From the NCBI GenBank assembly GCA_944990035.1, contig CALYLX010000116.1, forward strand, positions 682,001 through 746,000: a stretch of DNA of 64,000 bases. The letters are read 5' to 3'. Every line of letters starts with the position of its first letter. The first letter of the stretch is position 1. Below the pieces are notes generated by a model, which ran no database searches, was not told the origin of the DNA, and saw only the letters and a program-made list of their open reading frames with translations. The stretch is from Clitopilus passeckerianus (lineage: Eukaryota > Basidiomycota > Agaricomycetes > Agaricales > Entolomataceae). The position numbers and the translations under genes were made by a program. Positions 47,189-60,244 of the stretch are shown here, piece after piece.

Positions 47189-49425
47189 TGTTCTGAAAAC
47201 TGAAGAAGTCGAAGAAACTGAATGAAAGAACTAGAAGGAAAGTAGGCGCAGACTAGCTGCAAGAAAGAAGAACGAGAAAGAAGAAAGAAACTGGGGGTGT
47301 TGAGGGAAGCATTGCGATACCGGAGTGCTCAAATTTAAGTGCCCCAGGCCAGGTGGATACTTTCTTTGACAAACAGGGTAAAGGCATTGTTACGCTCCGA
47401 AATGTCGTTACCCAGGAGACAATGAGAGGCAAATTTGTCGAAAGCAGGATACAAGAGACCAGGTCCTCAAGGCCGTTCTCCATTTGGTCGCTGACTTTGA
47501 GAACAATCAGACGGCATTCGCATGTGATGAGTCCATCATATGGAAATCCTTCTGCTTTTTCACACATCTGGCGACGGCTTGGATTCAGGCATATCAACAA
47601 GGGGCATGGAAATGTCAGTATTTCACTAGGCGGCAGGAAGAGTCAGGCAATTGCTGTGGTGACCATCTCTTTTACGCGTGTGGCGCAGACTGGGGCCACC
47701 ATAGGCTCAACTGTAATGGCGAGCTTCGGAGGAGGGATACAGGACTGGCCCAGATGACAATATCCTCTCGGGAGATACTCACACATATGGCCACAGCCCA
47801 CTTGCCGCTGACATGCTCTTTGTGGCCACCTTAGTTTTCCATTGTTCCTCCGGATGAAATGGTCGACATAAATAAGCTTTCTTTAGCTGTCTAGACTCTC
47901 TAGGATTCTTGTTGGAGAGTAGTCCGTCCTCCGCCGGCATGTGTTTCGTGATTCCAGGCTCTCGATCGAAGGCATCTCGCATCCCCTTCTTGGGGAGATG
48001 GCTTCGGTGAGCCTCATGGTTCCATTCTTCTATCCTCATAACCTTCAATCCGATGCAGGTCTTCAAAGCCTGGAGCTCCATTCTCTCCGAGGCCCGGTAA
48101 ATCGCCTCATGGTCGCCGGAGAGCGTCATGGAAACGCCACATTCTCCTTTCTTGGAAATCTTCGACTGGGTGGTTCAACCCGCTTCTCCTCCATGACAGA
48201 AGGCTTTGTCAGAGCCAACCCAACCTACATGAAAGCTCGTCAATTGCGATGCGATGCGTGATAATTTCTTGCCCCAGTATAAAGTCATTGTATATACCCT
48301 TTATCCAAGGCATTTGCACCTAGCTCCGAGTTGGCCCATTTCCGAAAGGTTAGGATACTCTACGGAATACCAACGACCTTCTGCCTTTTAAGCGTTTATT
48401 CCCTGTTGATGAAGGATCCACAGAGGCCATCTTACAATCACTGCATAGGCCTCCATAACAGAGTTTAGGTCTTATGTCGTTTGTATTTTCAGCGCGTCAA
48501 CGCCCCGAGCTCAATGTATTCGTCTTTGTTTCTGTCTTACCAAGGTTGAGACCCGTTGGTATCGATACACCGAGAGGATTGGCAGAATGTTCGCCCTCTT
48601 CTTCCTAGCAACTGGATAATTCTGGAAGGGAGGGGGGACCCTAAAACGAGGATTTGCAACATCTTGAACCTGATTGTTCGGTCGGGAAACCAGCTTCCAT
48701 TGAAAACTTCATGCCTCAATCGAAAATAATTTTTCAAGAATCATTTGTAAGACAAGTAGTCATTTGTGATTTCACCACTCAAGTGGAATAACTGGGTATA
48801 TAAACTTGAATGATGTCACTGTATTCAAAACATATATATATCCTTTTGCCTCGATTGGGACAATTCTGTTCAAGATTGGGCCCGAAGAAGAGAACAAACG
48901 AGTAGTTAGACATTAGAATCGATGAAAGGCCCAAGTGTAGTCCATTGACTAGATCCGAGAGTCTTCTTGTCGCTACCAACTCGAGGTAAGGAGGAGCAGG
49001 TGGTCATAAAACATGAGGTGATGGTGATAATGCAGCAACTAGGGTGGCGGTTTTCGCTGCGATTCGAAATGCAATTGAGGGCCCGGGAAAGGCAAGAGAT
49101 GCGGCTCCCTGAGATTTTAGTGAAACCATGGTTGAAAGAGAGGGACTGTATGGATCTGCCAGTAGTCCGCATCCCAAGTCGACATGACGCTCGATTCAGT
49201 CAATATGACAGCGTAAATCGGGTCGCCAAATGTGAATGTGGGTTGATTTGAATATCGTTAAACATCCGTAAAGCCTCCAGCAATCGTCAGAGTCCGAGTC
49301 GAGGCTGTCTTCCGGAATAACTTGGAGTCGAGAGGCTTCGAACATAACAAATCCAAACAAGCGCTTCAGCGCTGATGGCGACTCGGAAGACGAGTAACAG
49401 TCCCGATTGTCGTTCCGAAAGCCCA
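47189..49425. other. 2.2-kb region without a confident gene
   Basis: Several short frames on both strands (for example around 47353-47757 plus and 47779-48129 minus) show no recognisable domain and no convincing splice pattern. The left edge is the promoter of the CBM19-like gene and the right edge that of DHODH. No transposon ends or repeats were noticed. A fast-evolving gene could be hidden here. Confidence 0.4.
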
Positions 49426-51186
49426 ATGACATTGCTGCTGCAACGGGCAGCCTTCCGTGCACCTATCAGGACTGCCTTCGCAAGAAGGGTAGGGACAAGA
49501 ACTGTTTCAACCAGTGGAAGCGCTTCAACAACATCTTCTATCCGAACTGGCTTGTATACTACTGCCTTCGTTCTCTCCACTGGACTTTTCGCTGTCTACT
49601 ACTTCGACTGCCGCTCAGCCTTACATCGATTCATCTTAACGCCCGTCCTCAGGCACGCGTTTGATGCAGAAACAGGCCACAAACTAGCTGTAAAGGTGTT
49701 GAAGAGTGGGTTCGGACCCAGAGACCCTGCCCAGGATGACAATCGACTACGAGCCAATGTACGGTTCCGGCTCCTTAAGCGTCACATTAATCTTTATTGA
49801 CATGTAAAAAGCTTTGGGGAGAATCATTATCAAATCCAATTGGCCTTGCAGCAGGATTTGACAAAGATGCCGAAGCAATTGACGGTACCTTCAATTTCAT
49901 TCCATCCAGTCACAGGATACTAAACAGTACTACAGGCCTTTTCAATCTCGGATTTAGCTGGGTAGAAGTTGGAAGCATAACACCTCAACCACAGGTACTG
50001 CCTGATTGAATCTCTGTTATCCGTCAACTTGAACTCTGATTTTTCTTAACGAATAGCCCGGAAATCCACGGCCACGAGTGTTCCACCTTCCAGAGGATTC
50101 GGGACTCATAAATCGTTATGGGTTTCCTTCGCAGGGTCAAGTCGCCGCGCTTGCACGAATTAAAGCCCGTATCCCTGTTTTCCAACCACATCAAGAGAAC
50201 GCTTCCTTAAGACCAGAATCATTACTGGCAGTCAACTTGGGAAAGAATAAGAGTTCGCCGGCAGACTCAATTGAAGACTTTGTTAATGGCGTCCAAGCAT
50301 TTGGACCTTACTCCGACGTCCTTGTCATTAACGTTTCGAGCCCCAACACCCCTGGTCTACGGTGTGTTTTCACTCATCGTGCTTTCTTCCGGAATCTAAT
50401 AGTGTGCTAGTGGACTACAAAATAAGGACGTGCTGCAGAATCTTTTGGCTGGTGTCACTTCGGCGCGAGATCAGCTACCGCCCTCCTACGTGACATCCAA
50501 ACGTCCTAAACTCGTCCTCAAAATCGCGCCGGACTTGGAAGAGTCCCAGCTCAAAGAAATGGCCGAAGTTATCAGGAACAGCTCCGTTGATGGTGTCATT
50601 GTTAGCAACACCACGATTCAGCGACCAAAATCCCTCCAGAATGGCATGTACAGTTTATCACCAATTGATCCCAGAGCTGACGACATTCATTAGTGAACAA
50701 GGCTGAAGTTGGGGGTTATCCGGTGCTCCTGTAAAAGAGTACTCCTTGAAGGCACTACGCACACTCCGGTCACACCTCCCTGCTCATATCCCTCTAATTG
50801 GATGCGGCGGTATTTTTACTGGTGCCGATGCCCTCGAATTCGCAAAGGCAGGCGCGTCTACAGTGCAGGTCTACACCGGATTTGGCTACGACGGGGTCGG
50901 GGCTTGTCGCAGAATTAAGGATCAACTGGCCGATGAGTTAGCCAAAGAAGGGACTACATGGAAAGATGTTGTTAAGCAGGCGACAGAGACACTCAGTTGG
51001 AAACAGCCTCCCATCGAGAAGCCTCCCTCTGGCGAGCTTAGCGTTCGTCAGTTGATCTCCGAAGCCCAGGAGTTGCAGGGGTTGCTGAGCCAGTTGGAGG
51101 AGAGGATTGGGGCCGAAATATCGAATGGAAGCTCTCAGGAACCCGAACCAATTGAAGCCACTGTTTCTAAGTTGTTAGACCAATAG
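49426..51186 (+). CDS. DHODH: Dihydroorotate dehydrogenase, class 2 mitochondrial
   Basis: Inner-membrane flavoenzyme of pyrimidine synthesis that passes electrons to ubiquinone. The start [26 protein letters not shown] is a classic targeting leader; an upstream in-frame ATG at 49375 is possible. A membrane helix ([19 protein letters not shown]) follows. The barrel includes [69 protein letters not shown] and [31 protein letters not shown]. The intron after SLQN begins with gc (g|gcatgt ... cattag), giving [17 protein letters not shown] missing G at 50711-50715 breaks the frame right after it. The C-terminus has an extra charged tail. Confidence 0.92.
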
Positions 51187-51350
51187 CTAGATATGTAACC
51201 TCTGCTCGTAGAAGTGAGGTTGTCTGATGGCGGCGCGTCCCTCATGTCAGCAATTCACAGCGGCAGGTTCAAGGGTTCAGGCACGCGTTGTCTTTATCAA
51301 GTCCTCCACCATGTTCTGGGGCCGATTGCATTCCTCTCCGGCTGCTTAGC

Positions 51351-52616
51351 ATGTCTTTCATGAACTCTAGTAATAATGAAATGCAGTCACCCGAGACATC
51401 TGGTTATTCTCCGCCAGATCACCTGGTGAACTTACATTCACAAGGAGACATTGCCTACAAACTATCCCCTGACACGAAGACCAACGTAGAGCCCTGCAGA
51501 CATGCAGACCTTTGGTTCTTGGATGGAAGCGTAATCTGCCGAGCTGAAGATACTCTGTTCAAAGTTCATATTTCTGTGCTTTGTCGCCATTCTGAATTTT
51601 TCAGAGACATGTTCTCTTTGCCTCAACCACAGCAAAGTCCAAGCCAGGCGACTACGGCGGAAATCAACGACCTTCCTTTGATACCACTTTATGATAAGGC
51701 TTGCGACGTTGCAAGCCTATTGTTGGCCTTATACGATGGCCCGTAAGTGACTTTCTCTAAAAGGCACCTTACAACTCACACATGCCCTATTTATATCAAG
51801 GCAGTTCGGTATCAACGACCAAACTGACTTCGACGTCGTTTCTGGTCTGCTTCGTCTATCCACGAAGTACTTGATCAAATCTCTACGAACGAAAGCACTT
51901 GCACACCTTAATTTGGCGTGGCCGGAGACGCTCAAGGGCTGGGAAATCAGAGAAGAAATCGCTCGCAGGTATGAAGTAGATGGAACAAGCCCAACCGGGG
52001 AACGATCTCATCGGTTTTACCCACATCCTATCGTATGTGACCTCTGAATCTATTGGAACCCGTCTGAACTTGTGTTTAGGCTGTTATAAACCTAGCTGCA
52101 GAAGTCGATGCGCCCTCACTGTTACCTGCCGCCATGTACGACTTGTCTCGATACTCATATCCGGAGATATTCGGTGTCAAGGAGGAGGTCATGAACTCCA
52201 GCTCCCCACTGCCTACCTGCGAATCGACCCTTTCAGCGCAGAATATGCAGAGATTCTGCATGGGAAAGGAGGCCAGTCAACAGTATATCCCCTCTCTCAT
52301 TACCGCGATGGGAGGCAGCCAAAGCACTCGACAAGCTCTTAACTCAACTGGCCACCGACGGAACGGTAGTATCTGTGTATCCACCGCTGCTTGTCGGAAG
52401 GACTTCTCCGAACTTGTCGAGTTGGCAACGCAGCACTATCTTTTCGACCGAGAAAGAGGTTATTGTGATCCATTATATGTGGCAGAAGAGCTAGGCCAAC
52501 TGAAAAGCGCGGAGCTTTCAGAATGCAAGGCTTGTGCGAAATCGTTAGAAAGTTGGGCTACGAGAGAAAGAGAGAGGGTATGGAAGATGATACCTATATG
52601 GTTTCGTCTAAAATGA
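51351..52616 (+). CDS. BTB/POZ domain protein
   Basis: Starts MSFMNSSNNEMQSPETSGY at 51351. The BTB fold is seen as HADLWFLDGSVICRAEDTLFKVHISVLCRHSEFFRDMFSLPQ, followed by PLYDKACDVASLLLALYDGP. After an intron, DFDVVSGLLRLSTKYLIKSLRTKALAHLNLAWP completes it. A second intron joins HPI to AVINLAAEVDAPSLLPAAMYDLSRYS, as in many mushroom BTB proteins. The C-terminal half (DFSELVELATQHYLFDRERGY ... WATRERERVWKMIP) has no known domain. It may be a Cul3 adaptor. This is a large, poorly characterised family in basidiomycetes. Confidence 0.8.
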
Positions 52617-52802
52617 TAATTATCTGGATTTGACTGTAGAATTGGTTCATTAGAATGACCCAAATTGGATGCAATCCCTGACTGCCCTTTGCGGGAAGAT
52701 CATCGTTATCGGACAACTCCGACCAAAAAATTTGGTCGACTCAGTTCATCGTCCTCTGATCTCTACCTTCTTGATCTTCTCTACCCTCCCTATTTCTCTG
52801 GT

Positions 52803-55800
52803 ATGGATGTAAGTACATGGTCTTTGGGTACTATAGTAGTTATGGAATGGTGATCTAACCTTTTTTTCTAGCCAAATTTCGTTCAAGAACTGCACAATCT
52901 CCTTGTGCAATCAACTTCAAATGATACCAACCAGGTCAAGGCGGTAAGATTGAAATGTTTCCTACGCTTAATCGCCTCCAAATTTACGTATTTTTCACAG
53001 TCAACTGCTCGCCTGAACCAGGAATATTACAAAAACCCAACATGCATACCTGCCCTTGCCCAAATTATGGCCAGTTCCCCGGAACAAGCGGTATGATCGT
53101 CTCCGCTCGAATTCCGCGATCGTAGGGTTAACAGGATCTGAAAAGGCTCGACAACTGGCAGCAGTTGAACTAAGAAAACGGATAGCACAAAACAGTGGTG
53201 CATTGTATGTGCAATTGCCCGAGGGTGACCGAACACAGCTGAAGGCGCAGCTGCCGGAGGTTATCATATCGGAACAGAAGTACGCTTAGATCTATGATCT
53301 CCTGCTACCTACTTGACATTTAAATGTTGCAGTAACCTTGTACGACACTCGGGTGCTCGTGTCATTGCTGCCATTGCGTCGATCGAGATACCCTTGGGTA
53401 CATGGGCACAGCTCCTACCTTTCCTTCATCAGTCCTGCACCTCCGGTCAGGTTTCACATCGTGAAGTTGGCTCTTACATCCTCTTTACCGTTCTGGAAAG
53501 TATTGTCGAAGGATTCCAAGAACAACTTCCCCAATTCTTCATCCTATTTGAGAAGCTACTCAACGATCCTGAGAGCATCGATGTCCGAATTACTACCGTT
53601 AGGTGTGTGGATATCGTCCATGATCCGAGCATCCTACTGACAAATGTTACGGTGCGTCGTAGATCTTTGGGGGTTATTGCTCAATATATCGACATTGACG
53701 ATAAAGCAGAACTGGTAATGCCCAACGATACGAGCACCTCTGGTAGTCTAACACTTTAGCAGAAAGCATTCCAGGCGTTGCTTCCAGCAATGATTGCCGT
53801 CATTGGACAAACCGTAGAAGCCGGCAACGAGACTGGAGCTAGGCAATTGTTCGATGTGCTCGAGACACTCTTGATCCTTGCAAGTTTCCATCGTTTATGT
53901 ATCCAGGTTAATCTCCTCATCTCCTGACGAGTCTGCAGGAGATCCCAGTGCTCGGAAAGCATATTCCTGAACTGGCTCAATTCCTCCTCCAGTGCGGAGG
54001 CAATCGCTCCTTTGAAACCGAGCTCCGCGTTCTTGCTCTCAATGCTCTCAACTGGACAGTGCAATAGTACGTCCGCATGAACGACGTGGTTCGGCTCAAT
54101 CTCTAACCTGTGTCATTAGCAAAAAATCCAAGATTCAGAGTCACAACCTTGCGCCTGCAATCTTGGAAGGTCTGATGCCCATCACCACCGAAGAAGAGCC
54201 AGAGGACCTTGACGACGATACACCTTCTCGCGTAAGCTTATAGCTAGTGGAGTTTTGAATTCATTCTGACAGCCTTACAGTCTGCTCTGCGCATCATCGA
54301 TGGTCTCTCGACAAACCTGCCGCCTTCTCAAGTCTTCCCTGCCCTTCGAAATCTCATCCTCCAGTATTACCAATCGTCAGACCCTTCTCACCGTCGCGGC
54401 GCCATGCTTGCCCTTGGAGTTGCTGTTGAGGGCTGCAGCGAATTTATGACTCCTCTTGTAGGGGAAGTTTGGCCTATCATTGAGGCTGGCCTGCGAGATG
54501 GCGATGCCACTGTTCGAAAAGCTACATGTGTCGCTGTAAGCTGCATGTGCGAATGGCTTGAGGAGGAATGCTCCAAGAAGCATGAGATCTTGGTTCCGGT
54601 AAGAGCATCTTCCCTGCGCAGCCCTTGTAATTTCTCATCCATTCACAGGGCATCATGGCTCTTATCGACGATCCTCAAACTCAAAGGTCCGCGTGCACCG
54701 CCCTGGACGCCCTCCTTGAGATTCTTCAAGACGTCATTGGTCAATATCTACCCCTCATCATGGAACGTCTTGGTGGCCTCCTCGAGTCTGCTCCCATTCC
54801 CGTCAAGTCTGTCGTCACCGGTGCCATTGGTAGTGCTGCGCATGCCTCAAAGGAGGCCTTCCTACCCTACTTCAACCCCATTATGACTGTTATTCAACAT
54901 TTCCTTGTGCTCACCGGCGAGGGCGAAGAAACTGAACTCAGGGGAATCACGATGGACGCCATCGGCACCTTCGCAGAGGCTGTTGGAAAGGACGTATTCC
55001 GCCCCTTCTTCCCGGACATGATGAAACAGGCTTTCCAGGGTATCGAGATGGGAAGCGCTCGCCTTCGGGAATGCAGCTTCTTGTTCTTCGGAGTTATGGC
55101 TCGAGTCTTTGGCGAAGAGTTTGCCCCTTACCTTCCTAACGTCGTCCCACCCATTCTTGCTAGCTGTAAGCAGAGCGAACAAGGCGATGAGTCCTCTCTT
55201 AGTAAGTTTTTTGCAATATCTGTTCAGCTCTGTAAACGCTAAACGTCTGGCAGTTTCTGTGGCAGAAGCTACCGCTGCTTTCAGTTCAGGCTCTTCCCCC
55301 TCCAATGCCATCAGCGTTAGCGAGGACGGACATGGCGACATCTCTCTCGAGGAAGACATTGATTTGGACAAACTCATGGACGTCAATAGCGCCATCGCTG
55401 TTGAGAAGGAGATCGCTGCAGATACGATCGGTACAATTTTCTCTGCGACTCAAAACCACTTCTTCCCCTATGTGGAGCAATGTGCCTCGTACTCGTTGAC
55501 CTCCTCAACCACTATTACGAAGGCATCAGGAAGAGTGCCACCGACTCTCTTCTTGAGATTGTCAGGACGTTCTATGACCTCAGTAGCCCGGAAGAGTGGA
55601 AAGCTGGTGGAACTGTGGTAAGCAACCATACTCTCTTTTCTTTTGTTGCCGTCTGACATCGACTTTAGACTGTTCCCTTGAGTCCTAGCGTGAAAGAGCT
55701 CGTCGGCCATGTCGTGACTCCACTCTTGGAGATGTACGAGACCGAAGACAACAAGTATGCTGTTTCAAAGTAAACATAGTCTCATGTTCATTCCTTATGT

Positions 55801-56858
55801 GTCAGATCTGTTGCCGCCTCCCTCTGCGTTGGGTTTGCTGAGACCATAAACAAAGTCGGGCCAGCTTTCGTGGAAGGCCGTGAGTTATCCTCCTTGTATT
55901 CCCGAGATGCCTATATAAATCCTCCCGCAGATCTTGAGAATATCTGCGGCATTGCTGTCCAGATCCTTGAACAAAAGGCTTTCTGTCAACAGGACCCTGA
56001 TCAGGACGAAGAAGAGGAAGCTCCTGAAGATCAAGCGGAGTATGACTCCGTTCTCATCTCCTCTGCTGGAGACCTGGTCGCTGCGCTTGCGAATGCATTA
56101 GGTCCCGACTTTGCACCCATTTTCCCGACTTTCTTCACTCTGATCAGCAAATACTATGTAAGCCCTGGGCGTTGAAGAAACGTTTAACCGTGGTCTAACT
56201 TTGTCTAACTTGAATACAGAAAAAGAGCCGCTCACTTAGCGATCGTTCCTCGGCCATCGGATCTCTGGCTGAGATTATCGCTGGCATGAGGGGAGCAGTC
56301 ACGTCGTCCACCGAACAACTGCTCGAACTATTCTACAAGGCACTCAGTGATCCTGATGCCGAAGTTCAGAGTAACGCTGCTTTTGCCACCGGTCAACTCA
56401 TCGAGAACTCCGAAATTGACCTTTCCCCGCAATATATGCACCTCCTCGGAGCGCTGCAGCCACTATTCAATGTTACACCCGATTCACCAGCTCCCAAACT
56501 GAATGCTAAGGACAACGCTACTGGCGCTGTTGGACGTATGATCCTTCGCAACACATCTGCTGTTCCCCTCGACAAAGTCCTCCCAATTTTCGTAGAGGCT
56601 CTGCCCTTGAAGAATGATTTCCTCGAAAATCGTCCGGTATTCAATGCCATCTTTCATCTGTTCAACACGAATGGACAGGTTGTCTACCCCCACGTTGACA
56701 AACTATTGCAAGTTTTCGCTCACGTTTTGGACCCCAATGCTCCCGACCAGATTGGAGACGAAATCCGAGCCCAGCTAATCCAGCTCATTGCTGCGATCAA
56801 CGCTGAAGACCCTGCCAAGGTGCAGAACTCTGGACTCGCAGTCTTCTTGCCAGGTTAA
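52803..56858 (+). CDS. KAP123: Importin beta-type karyopherin Kap123
   Basis: A HEAT-repeat nuclear import receptor, best known for ribosomal proteins and histones. Exon 1 is only ATG GAT (MD) before a GTAAGT intron. The protein continues PNFVQELHNLLVQSTSNDTNQVKASTARLNQEYYKNP. HEAT repeats run throughout (RQLAAVELRKRI, RRGAMLALGVAVEGCSEFMTPLVGEVWPIIEAGLRDGDATVRKATCVAVSCMCEWLEEE, PYFNPIMTVIQHFL). An acidic loop (DEEEEAPEDQAEYDSV) and the end LAVFLPG are typical. About ten short introns are needed. One frame break (missing C at 55485-55486) occurs before LVLVDLLNHYYEGIRKSATDSLLEIV. Confidence 0.93.
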
Positions 56859-57198
56859 GGGCTTCGATTGGCTATTTGTTTTTAGAGGGAAATTTGTTTT
56901 TATTCTTTTCAATTAGTAGTTTACAAGAGGTATAACACCTTTCTCATGCTTTGACGACCTTTCTCGTAGTATAGATGCTGCTTCTTTTTCTTCCATCTAT
57001 GTCTTTATAATACCTGTTCTAGCGCTCGCGAAATATGATCTTTGCCATTACATTTTACATGTGATCGGGCGGGAAGGTGTTGATTGCTGTTATGAATAGC
57101 AACGTTCGGTACTGTTGATCACAACCACCTTTACTTCGAGTCCTTACTCCCGCAGGTCGGCAACTTTATATCTATCATTACCTGCCCCTTCATCGTCT
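56859..57198. other. Intergenic between KAP123 and Axl2-like gene
   Basis: About 340 bp: the KAP123 3' UTR and the Axl2-like promoter. A TATA-like tttatatc lies at 57166-57173, 26 bp before the ATG. Confidence 0.5.
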
Positions 57199-59972
57199 AT
57201 GCTGTTCCTTCTTTTGTACACACTACTCACTTATTTCATCGCCTCCACTCGGTGTGCGGTTCAACTCGCCTTTCCTCTTGACGAGCAACTCCCACGAGTA
57301 GCCCGAGTTGGCAAGCCGTACAAATGGTCTTTCTCTGATCGAACGTTCAATGGACTGCCCGCCGATACCATTAGTTACTCGGCCTCTAATCTTCCAGGAT
57401 GGCTCTCGTTCGACTCTCAGGAAAGGCGGTTCTCTGGGACGCCGGATTCTACCAATGCCGCGAACACGAAGATCACAGTAACAGCCTCTCAAGCCGGGAC
57501 AAGCGCGGATTCTTCGTTCATTCTATGTGTCGTGACCTCTCGCGAGCCTGTGGTTGACCTTCCCTTATCTACTCAATTGGCCACACCTCGCACTTCCCTC
57601 TCCTCGGTCTTCAACCTTCGGGAGCGTTCTGCCTTAGAAACAGGAAATCCCGCTCTAAGGATCCCCCACGGTGGTCATTCAGCATCGGATTCGAGCTTGA
57701 AACACTTCGCTGTGAAGATGATGTATTCTACGATGTCAGGCAAAGGGATGGCTCCTACCTTCCCAGTTGGATGGCCTTCAATTTCAAAGAGCTCACCCTC
57801 AACGGCGTGGTTCCAAATGAGACTATCATTTCACAGCCGATGACCTTTCCTCTCAACCTATATGCGTCGGATGTTGAAGGCTATTCGGCAGAAGCGTTAC
57901 CTTTCGACATTGTCATAGCATTGCACGACGTCTCTATGTCGACACCATCGTTCCCTGTCATTACTGTACCACAGTCGACTAGTTTTCAGGTTTCTTGCAA
58001 GGATAATTTCGACTTCTCGAGCATCCAAGTGGACGGAAAGCCCATCAAACAGGAAGAGATTACCGACGTATATATCGATACGTCACGCTTCACAGAACTT
58101 CGTTATGATCGCTCTAGTCGCACACTTTCTGGCGATTGGCCTCAAGAAAACCAAGGGGGAGACCTAACTTTGCCCATCAATATCGGAACAATTTACCATC
58201 AAGGCATCCAAACTACACTCTCATTGTCGAATGTTCCGTCCGTCTTTGTCAACTCGGATCTCCCTTCATTGGACACTTCCCTTGGTGGATTCATCGATTT
58301 CGACCTTCGCAAGTTCATCTCAAACGGTACGGATCTTAGGCAGGTTGACGTCACAGCTACATTCGATCCGTCGGACTGCTCGCATTGGCTTGAATATGAC
58401 GCTGATTCTGGCCGCCTAACTGGGCATGTACCAAATGACTTCTCAGGCGGCCGTGTACAAGTCACCTTCACAGCGTATTCTCGAGAAACTCGTTCTTCAT
58501 ATCACACCCAGCTTCCCATTTTACTCTCACCAAAACAAGTCAACAACGGTGTAGCAAAGTCAAACTCTCACAAGATGTCAGCGGGAAGTCGGCATACACT
58601 GATTCTCGCATTATCCATCACATTTGGTTTTCTGGGAGGCTTTTGCCTATTGGGAGTTCTTCTTGCAATTGTTCGTCGTTGTTCCAGGGTCCCCGACACT
58701 GCTGTCCTCACTGAAGAGGGGCAAAACGCCGCCTGGAATGAGAATGACAAGAAGTGGTATGGAATTTCGTTGGTGAGTCCGATGCACAGGTTATGCTAGA
58801 TCGGTAGATAAACTGATATTCAAATGTAAGGATAAGGGATCGGAAACTTCTCTCGTCTCAGCAAGCCCATCTCTCCTCTACGAAAACCGCGATCTCGGTT
58901 TGAGACGCGTTTCCGAACGGAGTCAGGCAGCGGCCGGTAGTCTTAGAGATCTGAGTCTGCAAAGCCCCGGGGTTATGAGCAAGAAGGACTTCAAGCGGAG
59001 AATCCAGCAAACGATCCGAATTGTTAGTGATCGAGCTCGTGGGCGCGTTGTATCTCGGGAACGACCTATCATCAGTCGGCCGATGCTTGGATCGGTCCGA
59101 CAGGCAGCCAACAGCGACTTGCTCGTTGAAGCTGGGTCCTTTAATGAAGTACCCCTACCGTCGGGCCTCCTGAGCACTCCCGCAAGTACGGTCCTTACAC
59201 AGTCGCCTTCAGCCTCAACTGGTGAACATTCAATTCCTGTCCGCCGTCCCGATTTCTCTGCTCCTCGCCGGCCCTGTCGAGCTGCCACTAATCGACACAC
59301 GCTCACCCGACAAAACTCAACCGAATCCACTATCTCCACTATCTCGGAGAATTCTGTCAAGACGCACGCGGCCGAAGCTATAGTTAGATAGCTTCGAGAA
59401 CCACGAGCATGAGTGGATCGCTGGAGCAACCTCGGGTGGCACGTCCTCGCCTGGTTCCCTTCGCTGGTGCCAGTCGCGTTCCAATTCCAGTTGGGCCATC
59501 GGATGCCCCCGAGACTCTTCCAGGTGCTTCATCCATAAGAAGGGTGCCTAGTCAGAAAGCTGCAGTCTATAGGAAGGATGATCCTGCACCCAAATTTGCG
59601 ACACCGGACGCGAAAAGTGACTGGTCTGGGAAGCCAAATTCAAGCCCAACGCCTCAGCGAGCGACCCCCTCAAAGGATAAGATGACAACACGCGTTCGAC
59701 CTGGGGAAGCATTCCGTCTGCCGATCCGCCTGCTCCATCTGGATCCAGAAGCAAAAGAGAAGACTTTCGTGATAAAACTCGTGAATGGAACGGGACGATC
59801 GGTGCCCTCCTTCATGAAGTTGGAGACAACCTCCCTTACGACTAGGGGTATCGTCGAGCTCAAAGGAACGCCACCTTCAAAAGAGGCAGCCGGCATGTAT
59901 ATGGTAGGCGTTTGTGAAGAAGACGGGGAGTGCCTTGTAACTGTGACGGTGGAGGTGCAGAATTGGCGTTAA
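57199..59972 (+). CDS. AXL2: Axl2-like cadherin-fold plasma membrane protein
   Basis: Type I membrane protein related to yeast Axl2, an axial bud-site and polarity landmark. A signal peptide (MLFLLLYTLLTYFIASTRC) is followed by dystroglycan-type cadherin repeats (VGKPYKWSFSDRTFNG, SYSASNLPGWLSFDSQERRFSGTP, SHWLEYDADSGRLTGHVP). One membrane span (LILALSITFGFLGGFCLLGVLLAIV) precedes a Ser-rich cytoplasmic tail with RPRLVPFAGASRVP near the end. The protein ends VTVTVEVQNWR. An intron near 58770-58830 lies just after the span. A missing C at 57663-57667 breaks the frame before RWSFSIGFE, and a second break lies near 59385-59410. Confidence 0.82.
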
Positions 59973-60244
59973 TATTTACGCGCAACTTGTATTTTGTATC
60001 CATTAATTTCGTTACCTACCTTATCATAGTCATTTTGTATTCACACGCTAATTCCACGCTAACAACTATGTAATTCATCGCATTCAACAGCTTTTTTTTA
60101 CACGATACGTCGGTCGATCATGAAACTATGAATCCAGTCGATTTTGAATAAGTGTCCAATTAGGATTATACGAGATACATGCATGCCCTATTCAACAATC
60201 CGATGCCTCCTGACGGCAAAGCACTAAGTATTCAGACATGTCCT
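59973..60244. other. Convergent intergenic
   Basis: About 270 bp between convergent stops, AT-rich. It is presumably two 3' UTRs. Confidence 0.5.

Noticed and set aside
47353..48261. Candidate genes on either strand downstream of DHODH's promoter region
   Set aside because: Short overlapping frames with no domain, no consistent splice sites and unremarkable composition.
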